Shown here in pieces: positions 33,089-42,621 of a stretch of 64,000 nt of DNA (position 1 is its first letter; each line of letters starts with the position of its first letter). The stretch is from contig NZ_SPUJ01000005.1 of NCBI RefSeq assembly GCF_004522105.1, positions 186,001 through 250,000 on the forward strand, written 5' to 3'. Made by a program: the position numbers and the translations under genes. This DNA comes from Nocardioides sp. 1609. Lineage in GTDB: Bacteria > Actinomycetota > Actinomycetes > Propionibacteriales > Nocardioidaceae. The notes beneath the pieces are model-generated. The model made no database searches. It had not been told where the DNA came from and worked only from the letters and a program-made list of their open reading frames with translations.

Positions 33089-33898
33089 GTGCGTATCGCG
33101 AGGTTCACCACAGGCGAAGAGCCGATGTACGGAGTCGTGACGGGTGAGGTCGACCAGTTCGGCCAACCCGAGGAGGACGCCGTCGTCGTGGCGCTGGCCG
33201 GCGACCCGCTCTACGTCGGGGTCAAGCTGCTCGACCAGGAGTTCAGGCTGGCCGACGTGCGGCTGCTGGCACCGGTGCTGCCGCGCAGCAAGGTCGTGGG
33301 CATCGGCCGCAACTACGCCGCCCACGCGGCCGAGCTCGGCAACGACGTCCCCAGCGAGCCGATGATGTTCCTCAAGCCGAACACCAGCGTCGTCGGCCCC
33401 GGCGACCCGGTTTTCTACCCACCGCAGACCCAGGACCTCCAGTACGAGGGCGAGCTCGCCGTCGTGATCGGACGGATCTGCCGCGACGTCCCGGTCGAGC
33501 AGGCCACCGACGTGATCCACGGCTACACCATCGCCAACGACGTCACCGCCCGCGACCTGCAGCGCAAGGACGGCCAGTTCACCCGCGCCAAGGGCTTCGA
33601 CTCGTTCTGCCCGCTCGGCCCGTGGATCGAGACCGACCTCGACCCGCAGCACTTCCAGGACGGCGTCCGGGTGCAGACCTTCCTCAACGGGGACGTCGTC
33701 CAGGACGGGTCGACGGCCGACATGGTCTTCGACGTGCCGGCCCTGGTCGCCCACGTCTCCAGCGTGATGACGCTGCTGCCCGGCGACGTCATCCTCACCG
33801 GCACCCCCGAGGGTGTCGGCCCGATGCAGGTCGGTGACGAGGTCGAGGTCTCGATCGCCGGTCTCGGTTCCCTCACGAACAGGATCGCCCTCCGTTGA
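33089..33898 (+). CDS. Fumarylacetoacetate hydrolase family protein
   Basis: 269 residues. FAH-superfamily C-C hydrolase or acylpyruvase: KVVGIGRNYAAHAAELG, PMMFLKPNTSVVGPGDP, DLQYEGELAVVIGRI with the metal-binding Glu pair, YTIANDVTARDLQ, GPWIETD and ILTGTPEGVGPMQVGD. Family members cleave 2,4-dioxo acids or decarboxylate oxaloacetate; the exact substrate is not known. It overlaps gltX by 4 bp (TTGA at 33895). The same FAH-gltX pair occurs in mycobacteria (Rv2993c-Rv2992c). Confidence 0.88.
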   Translation: MRIARFTTGEEPMYGVVTGEVDQFGQPEEDAVVVALAGDPLYVGVKLLDQEFRLADVRLLAPVLPRSKVVGIGRNYAAHAAELGNDVPSEPMMFLKPNTSVVGPGDPVFYPPQTQDLQYEGELAVVIGRICRDVPVEQATDVIHGYTIANDVTARDLQRKDGQFTRAKGFDSFCPLGPWIETDLDPQHFQDGVRVQTFLNGDVVQDGSTADMVFDVPALVAHVSSVMTLLPGDVILTGTPEGVGPMQVGDEVEVSIAGLGSLTNRIALR

Positions 33899-35385
33899 AC
33901 GACACCGCGAGCACCCGCCCCGTCCGCGTCCGCATGGCGCCGAGCCCCACCGGCAGCCCGCACGTCGGCCTGGTGCGGACCTGCCTCTACAACTGGGCCT
34001 TCGCGCGCCACCACGGCGGCACGTTCGTGCTCCGCATCGAGGACACCGACACCGCGCGCAACACCCAGGAGTCCTACGACGCCCTGTTCGACCTGTTCGG
34101 CTGGCTCGGCCTGCACTGGGACGAGGGCCCGGACGTCGGGGGCCCGCACGCGCCCTACCGCCAGTCCGAGCGCGGCGACCTGTACGCCGACGCGCTGGCC
34201 CGGCTCGCCGCGGCCGGCCACACCTACCGCTGCTTCTGCACCACCGACGAGGTCGACGCGCGCCGGAGGGCCAGCGGCTCGAAGGTGCAGGGCTACGACC
34301 GGTTCTGCCGCGACCTGAGCGCCGAGCAGGTCGCCGCCTTCGAGGCCGAGGGCCGCGGCGCCGTCGTCCGGTTCAAGATGCCCGACGGCGACATCGCCTT
34401 CGACGACCTGGTGCGGGGGACGATCTCGTTCCACTCCGACAACGTCACCGACTACGCGCTCGCCCGGGCCAACGGCGAGCCGCTCTACACGCTGGTGAAC
34501 CCGGTCGACGACGCGCTGATGGAGATCACCCACGTCCTGCGCGGCGAGGACCTCCTCTCGAGCACGCCCCGCCAGATCCCGCTGTACGCCGCCCTCGCCG
34601 ACGTCGGGATCGGCACCGGTGCGCCGGCGTTCGGTCACCTGCCCTACGTCATGGGCCAGGGCAACAAGAAGCTCTCCAAGCGCGACCCCGAGGCCAACGC
34701 GCTGGCCTACCGCGACCAGGGCTACCTGCCCGAGGGACTGCTCAACTACATGGCGCTGCTGGGCTGGGCGATCGCCGCCGACCGCGACGTGTTCACGCTC
34801 GAAGAGATGGTCGAGGCGTTCGAGATCGGCGACGTGAACGGCAACCCGGCCCGCTTCGACCTGAAGAAGTGCGACGCCATCAACACCGCGCACATGCGGC
34901 GGCTGGCGCTCGACGACATCACCCACCGGGCGCTGCCCTTCCTCAAGGACGCCGGCGTGGTGGGCGATCCCGTCACCGATGCCGACGCACAGCTGCTCGA
35001 GCAGGCGATGCCGCTGGTCGGCGAGCGGATCAACAAGCTGACCGAGGCCGTCGACATGCTCGGCTTCCTCTTCGCCGACGAGGACTCGTTCACCCGCGAC
35101 GAGGCCGACGTCGCCAAGCTGCTCGACGGTGACGACGGGGCCGGGCGCGACATCGTCCGCGCCTCCCGCGACGCCGTCGCGGACCTGCCCGTCTGGTCGA
35201 CCGAGACCATCCAGACGGCGCTGCAGACCGCGCTGGTCGAGGAGCGGGGGCTGAAGCCGCGGGTGGCCTTCGGTCCGGTCCGCGTCGCGGTCACCGGACG
35301 CCGGGTCTCCCCGCCTCTCTTCGAGTCCATGGAGCTCCTCGGACGGGAGCGCAGCCTGTCCCGTCTCGACAGCGCGCTGGCGTGA
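33895..35385 (+). CDS. gltX: Glutamyl-tRNA synthetase
   Basis: 496 residues. Class Ic aminoacyl-tRNA synthetase charging tRNA-Glu (a tRNA-Glu gene lies 1.2 kb downstream). HIGH-type motif PSPTGSPHVGLVR (residues 15-27), FVLRIEDTDTARNT, KMSKS-type motif NKKLSKRDPEAN (about 257), and a C-terminal anticodon-binding helical region. No GlnRS is visible, so it may also mischarge tRNA-Gln for the amidotransferase pathway, as in most actinobacteria. Start is TTG overlapping the upstream TGA; internal alternatives would remove HIGH. Confidence 0.95.
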   Translation: MNDTASTRPVRVRMAPSPTGSPHVGLVRTCLYNWAFARHHGGTFVLRIEDTDTARNTQESYDALFDLFGWLGLHWDEGPDVGGPHAPYRQSERGDLYADALARLAAAGHTYRCFCTTDEVDARRRASGSKVQGYDRFCRDLSAEQVAAFEAEGRGAVVRFKMPDGDIAFDDLVRGTISFHSDNVTDYALARANGEPLYTLVNPVDDALMEITHVLRGEDLLSSTPRQIPLYAALADVGIGTGAPAFGHLPYVMGQGNKKLSKRDPEANALAYRDQGYLPEGLLNYMALLGWAIAADRDVFTLEEMVEAFEIGDVNGNPARFDLKKCDAINTAHMRRLALDDITHRALPFLKDAGVVGDPVTDADAQLLEQAMPLVGERINKLTEAVDMLGFLFADEDSFTRDEADVAKLLDGDDGAGRDIVRASRDAVADLPVWSTETIQTALQTALVEERGLKPRVAFGPVRVAVTGRRVSPPLFESMELLGRERSLSRLDSALA

Positions 35386-36398
35386 CGGCGGCCGCCGACG
35401 TGCCGGGCGTGAGCACCGCGCCCCCCGAGCGGGACGGGCTGGAGTACCACCAGCTCTACCGGGCCGGGCGCCAGCCGGTCGCGGCGTGGTCGCTGCTCGG
35501 CGCGCTGGCGGTCGCCGTGCTGTTCCTCGTCGTGAACGTGATCGTCGTCGTCTCGGCCTTCACGGTCTGGTTCGCCGCCACGGGCACGTCCGCCGACGCG
35601 GTGACCGACAAGGTGGCACGGCTGGCCGACACCGACCCGGTGACCCCGGGCGTGCTGCTCTTCGTCAACCTCGTCATCGTGCTGGCCATCCCCGGCACCT
35701 GGCTGTGCGTCCGGGCCTTCCAGGGCCTCGCGCCGCGGTGGCTGACCTCCGTGCGCCCGCGGGTGCGCTGGGGGTGGCTGGCGGCGTCGTTCGGGGTGTC
35801 GCTGTTCGCCCTGGTCCTGACGATCGTGCTCGGCTCGCTGCTGCCCGCCAGCGGGGACACCGGCACGGTCTCGGGCGAGCTCAACGACTTCACCGCGACC
35901 AGCCGGGACTTCCTGCTGGTGATCGTGCTGCTGACCCCGCTGCAGGCGATCGCGGAGGAGTACGTCTTCCGCGGCTACCTCACGCAGGCCTTCGGCGGCC
36001 TCTTCGCCGACCGCTGGGTCTCGCGCTCGGTCGCCGTCCTGGCACCGGCCGTGCTGTTCGCCCTCGCGCACGGCACCCAGGACTTCCCCGTCTTCGTCGA
36101 CCGCCTCGCGTTCGGCATCTCCGCCGGGATCCTGGTCATCGCGACCGGCGGCCTCGAGGCCGGCATCGCCTACCACGTCGTCAACAACCTCCTCGCCTTC
36201 GGCATCACGCTCGCCGTCGGCGACATGACGACCGTGCTGACCCCGGAGGGCGGCAGCTGGTGGGACGTCGCCCTCACCGTCCTGAAGTCCGTCATCTTCG
36301 TCGGGCTCTCGATCTGGGTAGCCCGCCGGATGGGCGTGCAGACGCGCGTCGGCCGCGAGAGGTTGGCCGAGTTGGCCCGTCCCGGAGCCCGCGTGTAA
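35382..36398 (+). CDS. CPBP-family intramembrane metalloprotease
   Basis: 338 residues with about eight predicted spans. The CAAX-protease-related (Abi/CPBP) motifs are present: EEYVFRGYL (about residue 191), FALAHGTQD (about 226) and YHVVNNLLAF (about 264), providing the Glu-Glu, His and Asn/His metal ligands. The family handles membrane-protein processing or immunity; target unknown. It is coupled to gltX (GTGA at 35382). Its stop codon TAA lies inside the -10 element TAAGGT of the tRNA-Gln promoter. Confidence 0.88.
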   Translation: MTAAADVPGVSTAPPERDGLEYHQLYRAGRQPVAAWSLLGALAVAVLFLVVNVIVVVSAFTVWFAATGTSADAVTDKVARLADTDPVTPGVLLFVNLVIVLAIPGTWLCVRAFQGLAPRWLTSVRPRVRWGWLAASFGVSLFALVLTIVLGSLLPASGDTGTVSGELNDFTATSRDFLLVIVLLTPLQAIAEEYVFRGYLTQAFGGLFADRWVSRSVAVLAPAVLFALAHGTQDFPVFVDRLAFGISAGILVIATGGLEAGIAYHVVNNLLAFGITLAVGDMTTVLTPEGGSWWDVALTVLKSVIFVGLSIWVARRMGVQTRVGRERLAELARPGARV

Positions 36399-36401
36399 GG
36401 T
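36372..36401 (+). promoter_or_regulatory. Promoter of tRNA-Gln
   Basis: TTGGCC (36372-36377) and TAAGGT (36396-36401) are separated by 18 bp. The predicted transcript start is near 36408, 46 bp before the mature tRNA. The arrangement is repeated before tRNA-Glu. Confidence 0.65.
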
Positions 36402-36453
36402 TTCTACTCGGCCTCCGGACCTCGTCCAGGGGAGCCGAACGCTAGTAAAGCAG

Positions 36454-36525
36454 TGGGATATGGTGTAATTGGCAACACAGCTGGTTCTGGTCCAGTCGTT
36501 CTAGGTTCGAGTCCTAGTATCCCAG
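36454..36525 (+). tRNA. tRNA-Gln (anticodon CTG)
   Basis: 72 nt cloverleaf: acceptor stem TGGGATA with TATCCCA, D-arm GGTGTAATTGGCAACAC, anticodon stem CTGGT/ACCAG-like with loop TTCTGGT giving anticodon CTG (reads CAG), and T-arm with GGTTCGAGTCC. CCA is not encoded. A U1-A72 pair at the end of the acceptor is normal for tRNA-Gln. Confidence 0.93.
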
Positions 36526-36551
36526 CGAGATCGGGTCCTCCGGGCCCCGAT

Positions 36552-36581
36552 TTGTCCCTCCGGCAGGCGGATCTGTAAGGT
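36552..36581 (+). promoter_or_regulatory. Promoter of tRNA-Glu
   Basis: TTGTCC (36552-36557) and TAAGGT (36576-36581) are separated by 18 bp, the same -10 sequence and spacing as the tRNA-Gln promoter. Predicted start near 36588, 28 bp before the mature tRNA. Confidence 0.65.
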
Positions 36582-36615
36582 TCCACCGGTCGCCACCAGC
36601 AATGGTGCGGGACAT

Positions 36616-36688
36616 GCCCCCGTTGTGTAGCGGCCTAGCACGGCGCCCTCTCACGGCGTTAGCGCCGGTTCGAATCCGGTCGGGGGTA
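36616..36688 (+). tRNA. tRNA-Glu (anticodon CTC)
   Basis: 73 nt: acceptor GCCCCCG with CGGGGGT, D-arm GTGTAGCGGCCTAGCAC, anticodon loop CCTCTCA giving CTC (reads GAG), T-loop GGTTCGAATCC. The first acceptor pair is a G-T. CCA is not encoded. Beside being used for translation, charged tRNA-Glu feeds haem synthesis in actinobacteria. Confidence 0.93.
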
Positions 36689-36695
36689 CACAGCA

Positions 36696-36725
36696 CGAAG
36701 CCCGGTCCACCAGGACCGGGCTTCG
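36696..36725. terminator. Intrinsic terminator after tRNA-Glu
   Basis: A perfect 13-bp stem, CGAAGCCCGGTCC (36696-36708) with its complement (36713-36725), loop ACCA, followed by TTCATCT. It ends the tRNA unit and can also serve the convergent LCP gene. Confidence 0.85.
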
Positions 36726-36767
36726 TTCATCTCCCACCCGGTCCCGACGACCGTCCTGGTCGCGACC

Positions 36768-37988
36768 TCAGGCGCAGAGCCCGGCGGCGACCCGCTCGGC
36801 GCTCTCGGCGGACTCGTCGTCGGAGCCGGACCCGGGCGTGCCGCCGTTGCCGCCGTCGCCGCCGTTGTCGCCCGACGGGTCGTCGTCGGCGCCGATGCTG
36901 CCGGCGCTGAAGTCCTTGCCGAGCTTCTGGTCCTGACGGATGCGCTCCCAGAGGTCGTCGGCGCCGGGGCCCCAGACCAGGGTGACCGTGGGGTTGTCGG
37001 GGTCGGGCTCGATCGGCACCGTGATGAACTTGATCTTGTCGAGGTCGGTGCCCCGCACCTCCATCGCGAGGTCGACGAGCTTGCCGAGCTTGTCGAGTCC
37101 GCTGTCGACCTCGATCGAGGAGGTGAACGCGCCGAGGAAGTCGATGACCTTCTGCGGCTGGGTGAGGGTGCCGGCCGAGCTGACCGTGCTGATCATCGAG
37201 GCGATGAAGGCCTGCTGCCGCTTCATCCGGCCGATGTCGGCGTTCACCGACAGCACCGAGCGCTCGCGCACGTAGTTCAGCGACTGCTGGCCGTCGAGGA
37301 CCTGGGTGCCGGCGTCGAAGTGGATGTTGTGCTCGTCGTCGTCGACGTCCTTGGGGATGCACACCTCGACGCCGCCGACGGCGTCGACCATCTCCTTGAA
37401 GCCGTTGAAGTCGAGGGAGATGAAGTGGTCGACGTGGATCTTGGTGAGGGCCTCGACGGTCTGCACCGCGCAGGTCGGCCCGCCCTCGGAGAACGCGGTG
37501 TTGAACCGGACGCCGTCCGCGCCGGGCACCGTCTTGCCGTCGACCTTGCAGTCGGGACGGTCGATGATCGCGTCGCGCGGCAGGCTGACGCCGTAGGCGC
37601 TCTTCCGGTCCTGGGCGACGTGCAGCAGGATCGTGGTGTCGGCGCGCTGGGAGCCGTCGGCGTTCTCGTTGTCGATGCCGTTGCCGGCGCCCGCGCGGAG
37701 GTCGGAGCCGAGGACCAGGATGTTGAGCGGCTCCGGGTCGCCCTTCTCGACGCCGTCCGGCAGCACCTTCTCGACCTGGTGCTCGACGTCGACGCCGTCG
37801 GCGATGTTGTCGTTGAGGTTCTGGTGGACGAGGAACACGCTGCCCGCGGTGGCGAGCGCGACGACCAGCTGGGTCGCGACGATGGTCGACCAGACGGCGC
37901 GCCGGTGCGGCTTGCGGGCCTTCTCGACCTTGCGGCTCCCCGGCTGGCTCACGTCGGCCTGCGGGGCGCCGTTGCTCTCCTCGTTCAC
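36768..37988 (-). CDS. LytR-CpsA-Psr (LCP) family glycopolymer transferase
   Basis: 406 residues. Short cytoplasmic N-terminus, one membrane span (about residues 30-52, VWSTIVATQLVVALATAGSV), then the extracytoplasmic LCP domain: LNILVLGSDLRAG, RADTTILLHVAQD, SLPRDAIID, HFISLDFNGFKEMVDAVGG and GRMKRQQAFI. LCP proteins transfer wall glycopolymers to peptidoglycan. The C-terminal tail is a Gly/Asp/Ser low-complexity segment ending AAGLCA. GTG at 37988 has GAGGAT 6 nt upstream. A second inverted repeat separates it from the divergent AlkA gene. Confidence 0.92.
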   Translation of the reverse strand: MNEESNGAPQADVSQPGSRKVEKARKPHRRAVWSTIVATQLVVALATAGSVFLVHQNLNDNIADGVDVEHQVEKVLPDGVEKGDPEPLNILVLGSDLRAGAGNGIDNENADGSQRADTTILLHVAQDRKSAYGVSLPRDAIIDRPDCKVDGKTVPGADGVRFNTAFSEGGPTCAVQTVEALTKIHVDHFISLDFNGFKEMVDAVGGVEVCIPKDVDDDEHNIHFDAGTQVLDGQQSLNYVRERSVLSVNADIGRMKRQQAFIASMISTVSSAGTLTQPQKVIDFLGAFTSSIEVDSGLDKLGKLVDLAMEVRGTDLDKIKFITVPIEPDPDNPTVTLVWGPGADDLWERIRQDQKLGKDFSAGSIGADDDPSGDNGGDGGNGGTPGSGSDDESAESAERVAAGLCA

Positions 37989-38043
37989 GTGCGCATCCTC
38001 TCACCGACCTGGTGACGCAATCCTGTGCTCGGTGTCGGCCCCT

Positions 38044-38111
38044 GGGGTAGTCCCGGACGAAAGTGTTGCCTGTGATCGTTCCAAGAGGGGCCTCTCGTCC
38101 GGGACTAGCCC
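38044..38111. repeat. Inverted repeat sharing arms with the 20475 element
   Basis: GGGGTAGTCCCGGACGA (38044-38060) pairs with 38095-38111 with one mismatch. The arms equal the outer 17 bp of the element at 20475-20541, whereas the 34-nt centre is different. Both copies are in divergent gaps. Confidence 0.88.
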
Positions 38112-38166
38112 GGCGGAGCCGTCCACCCCGCTGTCCGATTCCCGCCAGAACCCCCACCGGTGGGGG

Positions 38167-39720
38167 ATGATGATGGATGCCATGAGCGCCCACGTCCGTC
38201 TCGACCCCGAGACCTGCTACCGCGCCGTGAAGTCCCGCGACCGGCGCTTCGACGGCGTCTTCTACGTCGCCGTCCGCACCACGGGGATCTATTGCCGCCC
38301 CTCGTGCCCGGCCCGGACGCCGGCGTTCGCGAACGTCTCGTTCCACGCGAGCCCGGCGTCGGCGCAGACCGGTGGCTACCGGGCCTGCAAGCGCTGCCTT
38401 CCCGACGCCACCCCGGGCAGTCCCGACTGGGACGTCGCCGCCGACGTCGCGGGCCGCGCGATGCGGCTGATCTCCGACGGCGTCGTCGACCGCGAGGGCG
38501 TCGAGGGGCTGGCCGGCCGGATCGGCTACACCCCGCGCCACCTGACCCGGGTGCTCACCGCCGAGCTCGGGGCGGGGCCGCTGGCCCTGGCGCGCGCCCG
38601 GCGGGCGCAGACCGCCCGGGTGCTCATCGAGACGACCGACCTGGGCTACGCCGACATCGCCTTCGCCGCCGGGTTCTCGAGCGTGCGGCAGTTCAACGAG
38701 ACGGTGCGCGAGGTCTACGCCGCCAACCCGACCGACCTGCGCGGGCGGCGCGGCGGGCGTCGTACGCCGGGCGCGGTGACGATGCGGCTCGCGGTGCGGA
38801 CGCCGTTCGCGGGTCGCGCGCTGCTCGACTTCCTCGCCTACCACCTGGTGCCGGGCGTCGAGGTCGCCGGCGACGGCTGGTACGCCCGCACGCTCGACCT
38901 GCCGCACGGTCCGGGCACGGTGCGCCTGGCCATGGCCGACGCGCTCGAGCCGGGCCAGACGGCGTTCGTCGAGGCCCGCTTCGAGCTGGCCGACCTGCGC
39001 GACACCGCCGCCGCCGTCGAGCGGGCCCGGCGCCTCGTCGACGCCGACTGCGACCCGACCGCCGTCGCCGACCACTTCGCCGGCGACCCCGTCATCGGCC
39101 CGCTCGTGCGTCGGACGCCCGGCCTGCGCCTGCCCGGTCAGGTCGACGGCGACGAGACCGCCGTGCGCACGGTGATCGGTCAGCAGGTCAGCGTCACCGG
39201 TGCGCGCACCGTCACCGGTCGGGTGGTGGCCGAGCACGGACGTCGCCTCGACCGGGTCGAGACGACGCTGCCCGGGCTGACCCACCTGTTCCCGACCGCG
39301 GCCGAGCTCGCCGGCGTCGACCCCGAGACCCTGCCGATGCCGCGGGCCCGTGGGCGGGCGCTCGTCGGCCTGGCGGCGGCGCTGGAGGCGGGCGACGTCG
39401 TCCTCGACCGGGGCACCGACCGCGCCGTCGTCCGGGAGTCGATGCTGGGGCTGAGCGGCATCGGGCCCTGGACCGCCGACTACGTCGCCATGCGCGCCCT
39501 GGCGCACCCCGACGTCTTCCTGCCCACCGACATCGGCGTGCGCAACGCGCTGCGCGGCCTGGGCCTCGACCCGGCCGAGGTGATCGCCCGTGCCGACGAC
39601 TGGCGGCCCTGGCGCTCCTACGCGCTGATGCACCTGTGGAACACGCTCATGCCGCCGACGCCGGTCGCCGCGCCGGGCGACCCGCCGACCGACCCGCCGA
39701 ACGACCAGATGGAGAACTGA
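38167..39720 (+). CDS. alkA: Ada-type metal-binding/AraC domain fused to AlkA DNA glycosylase
   Basis: 517 residues. N-terminal Ada zinc domain: RRFDGVFYVAVRTTGIYCRP with Cys ligands in YCRPSCPA and ACKRCLP; then an AraC helix-turn-helix (LAGRIGYTPRHLTRVL, LGYADIAFAAGFSSVRQFN); then 3-methyladenine glycosylase II with VIGQQVSVTGA, helix-hairpin-helix LSGIGPWTADYVAMRAL and catalytic Asp in FLPTDIGV. It senses and repairs alkylation damage; the methyltransferase half of E. coli Ada is missing and is supplied by ogt 2 bp downstream. Tandem ATG codons at 38167-38175 and one at 38182 make the exact start uncertain. Confidence 0.92.
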   Translation: MMMDAMSAHVRLDPETCYRAVKSRDRRFDGVFYVAVRTTGIYCRPSCPARTPAFANVSFHASPASAQTGGYRACKRCLPDATPGSPDWDVAADVAGRAMRLISDGVVDREGVEGLAGRIGYTPRHLTRVLTAELGAGPLALARARRAQTARVLIETTDLGYADIAFAAGFSSVRQFNETVREVYAANPTDLRGRRGGRRTPGAVTMRLAVRTPFAGRALLDFLAYHLVPGVEVAGDGWYARTLDLPHGPGTVRLAMADALEPGQTAFVEARFELADLRDTAAAVERARRLVDADCDPTAVADHFAGDPVIGPLVRRTPGLRLPGQVDGDETAVRTVIGQQVSVTGARTVTGRVVAEHGRRLDRVETTLPGLTHLFPTAAELAGVDPETLPMPRARGRALVGLAAALEAGDVVLDRGTDRAVVRESMLGLSGIGPWTADYVAMRALAHPDVFLPTDIGVRNALRGLGLDPAEVIARADDWRPWRSYALMHLWNTLMPPTPVAAPGDPPTDPPNDQMEN

Positions 39721-39721
39721 C

Positions 39722-40210
39722 ATGTGGACCGTCATCGACTCACCGATCGGCGAGCTGCGCCTCGTCGAGCACGCCGGTGCCATCACCGCGATCGAGTTCT
39801 CGCCGCTGCGCGAGGTCGCCGCCGCCAACGGGCAGCCGCGCGGCGTCCGCTCCGACGACCACCCGGTGCTCCTCGAGTGCGCCCGGCAGCTGGCGGCGTA
39901 CTTCGCCCGCGACCTCAAGGAGTTCGACCTCCCGCTCGCGCCCGGCGGCTCGGCCTTCCAGCAGCTGGTCTGGGACGCGCTGTGCGGGATCGGCTACGGC
40001 GAGACCGCGTCGTACGGCGAGGTGGCGCACCGGATCGGCCGCACCAACGCCGCCTCCCGCGCCGTCGGCCTGGCCAACGGCAGCAACCCGATCCCGATCG
40101 TGATCCCGTGCCACCGCGTCATCGGCGCCAACGGGACCCTCACCGGCTACGCCGGCGGCCTCGAGCGCAAGCAGCTGCTGCTGGGCCTGGAGCAGGACGC
40201 GCTCTTCTGA
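39722..40210 (+). CDS. ogt: Methylated-DNA--[protein]-cysteine S-methyltransferase
   Basis: 162 residues. Suicide repair of O6-methylguanine. The active-site motif IPCHRVIGANG (Cys about residue 129) and the Arg-finger HTH region YGETASYGEVAHRIGRTNAA are complete, as is the C-terminal LERKQLLLGLE. It starts one base after the Ada-AlkA stop, so both are surely co-transcribed as an adaptive-response pair. Typical family length (about 160-175). Confidence 0.95.
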   Translation: MWTVIDSPIGELRLVEHAGAITAIEFSPLREVAAANGQPRGVRSDDHPVLLECARQLAAYFARDLKEFDLPLAPGGSAFQQLVWDALCGIGYGETASYGEVAHRIGRTNAASRAVGLANGSNPIPIVIPCHRVIGANGTLTGYAGGLERKQLLLGLEQDALF

Positions 40211-40243
40211 GCGGCCCCTCCGCCGTTCCTGGGGTTTTGGCCG

Positions 40244-40346
40244 CCCAGTTCAGGTTTCCCCGGTCGACCGGGGATACCTGAACTGGGGGGCCGATGCATT
40301 GGCCGACAAGTTCAGACTTCCCCGGTCGACCGGGGAAATCCCGGAC
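40244..40346. repeat. Nested palindromes containing CCCCGGTCGACCGGGG
   Basis: CCCAGTTCAGGT (40244-40255) pairs perfectly with 40276-40287 around a 16-bp palindrome. A second 20-bp palindrome, TTCCCCGGTCGACCGGGGAA, lies at 40318-40337 after AAGTTCAGAC. The same parts recur in 62360-62661. The element separates convergent ogt and the IclR-type gene. Confidence 0.9.
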
Positions 40347-40350
40347 GGGG

Positions 40351-41073
40351 CTACTCGGCAGCAGCGCGGCGCAAGGACTCCGAGAGCCGCTCGGCGGCGG
40401 CGAGGACGGCGGGGGCGTGCATCCGCCCGGGCTGGCGGGAGAGGCGCTCGAGCGGGCCGGAGACCGAGACGGCGGCGATGATCTTGCCGCCGGGGGAGCG
40501 GACCGGCGCCGAGACCGAGGCGACGCCCTGCTCGCGCTCGCCGACCGACTGGGCCCAGCCGCGGCGGCGGATGCCGGAGAGCGCGGCGGCCGAGAAGGCG
40601 GCGTTCTGCAAACCGCGGTGCATCCGCTCGGGGTCCTCCCAGGCGAGCAGCACCTGGGCGGCCGAGCCGGCGCGCATCGTGAGCTGCGAGCCGACCGGGA
40701 TCGTGTCGCGCAGGCCGGAGGGACGCTCCGCGGCGGCGACGCACACGCGGTGCTCACCCTGACGGCGCCAGAGCTGGGCGGACTCGCCGGTGATGTCGCG
40801 CAGCCGCGCCAGCACGGGGCCGGCCGTGGCGAGCAGGCGGTCCTCGCCGGCGGCGGCGGAGAGCTCGGCGAGGCGGGGGCCGAGCACGAAGCGACCCTGC
40901 ATGTCGCGGGCCACCAGCCGGTGGTGCTCGAGTGCGACGGCGAGCCGGTGCGCGGTGGGGCGGGCCAGGCCGGTGCCGGCCACCAGTCCCGCCAGGGTCG
41001 CCGGTCCCGACTCGAGTGCGGTGAGCACGAGGGCCGCCTTGTCGAGCACGCCCACGCCGCTGGAGTTGTCCAT
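40351..41073 (-). CDS. IclR-family regulator of leucine biosynthesis (LtbR/NdgR/AreB type)
   Basis: 240 residues. IclR family: N-terminal winged helix ([37 protein letters not shown]) and C-terminal effector domain ([38 protein letters not shown]). It diverges from leuCD, the position of LtbR in C. glutamicum and NdgR in Streptomyces, which repress leuCD and other amino-acid genes. TAATCT lies 6 nt before its ATG with TTGCGT 17 bp further up; the presumed operator sits in that spacer, implying autoregulation. Confidence 0.88.
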   Translation of the reverse strand: MDNSSGVGVLDKAALVLTALESGPATLAGLVAGTGLARPTAHRLAVALEHHRLVARDMQGRFVLGPRLAELSAAAGEDRLLATAGPVLARLRDITGESAQLWRRQGEHRVCVAAAERPSGLRDTIPVGSQLTMRAGSAAQVLLAWEDPERMHRGLQNAAFSAAALSGIRRRGWAQSVGEREQGVASVSAPVRSPGGKIIAAVSVSGPLERLSRQPGRMHAPAVLAAAERLSESLRRAAAE

Positions 41074-41079
41074 ATGGCA

Positions 41080-41108
41080 AGATTACCGTCTCACAAGATG
41101 GGACGCAA
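41080..41108 (-). promoter_or_regulatory. Leaderless promoter of the IclR-type gene
   Basis: On the minus strand, TTGCGT (complement of 41103-41108) and TAATCT (complement of 41080-41085) are 17 bp apart, and the ATG follows 6 nt later. Confidence 0.6.
41089..41103. promoter_or_regulatory. IclR-type operator between regulator and leuC
   Basis: TCTCACAAGATGGGA resembles the TCTCA-N5-TGGGA pattern described upstream of leuC for LtbR/NdgR-type regulators (recalled, not checked). It falls inside the -35/-10 spacer of the regulator promoter and about 10 bp upstream of the leuC -10. Confidence 0.6.
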
Positions 41109-41112
41109 GGCT

Positions 41113-41118
41113 TACGCT
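41113..41118 (+). promoter_or_regulatory. -10 element of leuCD
   Basis: TACGCT is about 63 bp before the leuC ATG; its -35 region would coincide with the IclR-type operator. Confidence 0.45.
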
Positions 41119-41181
41119 CGACCAGTAGTCGCAGCAGCATCCAGCGTAGGCGCGACCGTTCGGGACGAAGGAGCAGGACAC

Positions 41182-42618
<1,437 letters not shown>

Positions 42619-42621
42619 GCC

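Noticed and set aside
31777..33111. Long version of the glycosylase-like ORF starting at 33111
   Set aside because: The extra 144 codons are translated from the GACCAGCGG repeats; the conserved part starts at the GTG at 32679.
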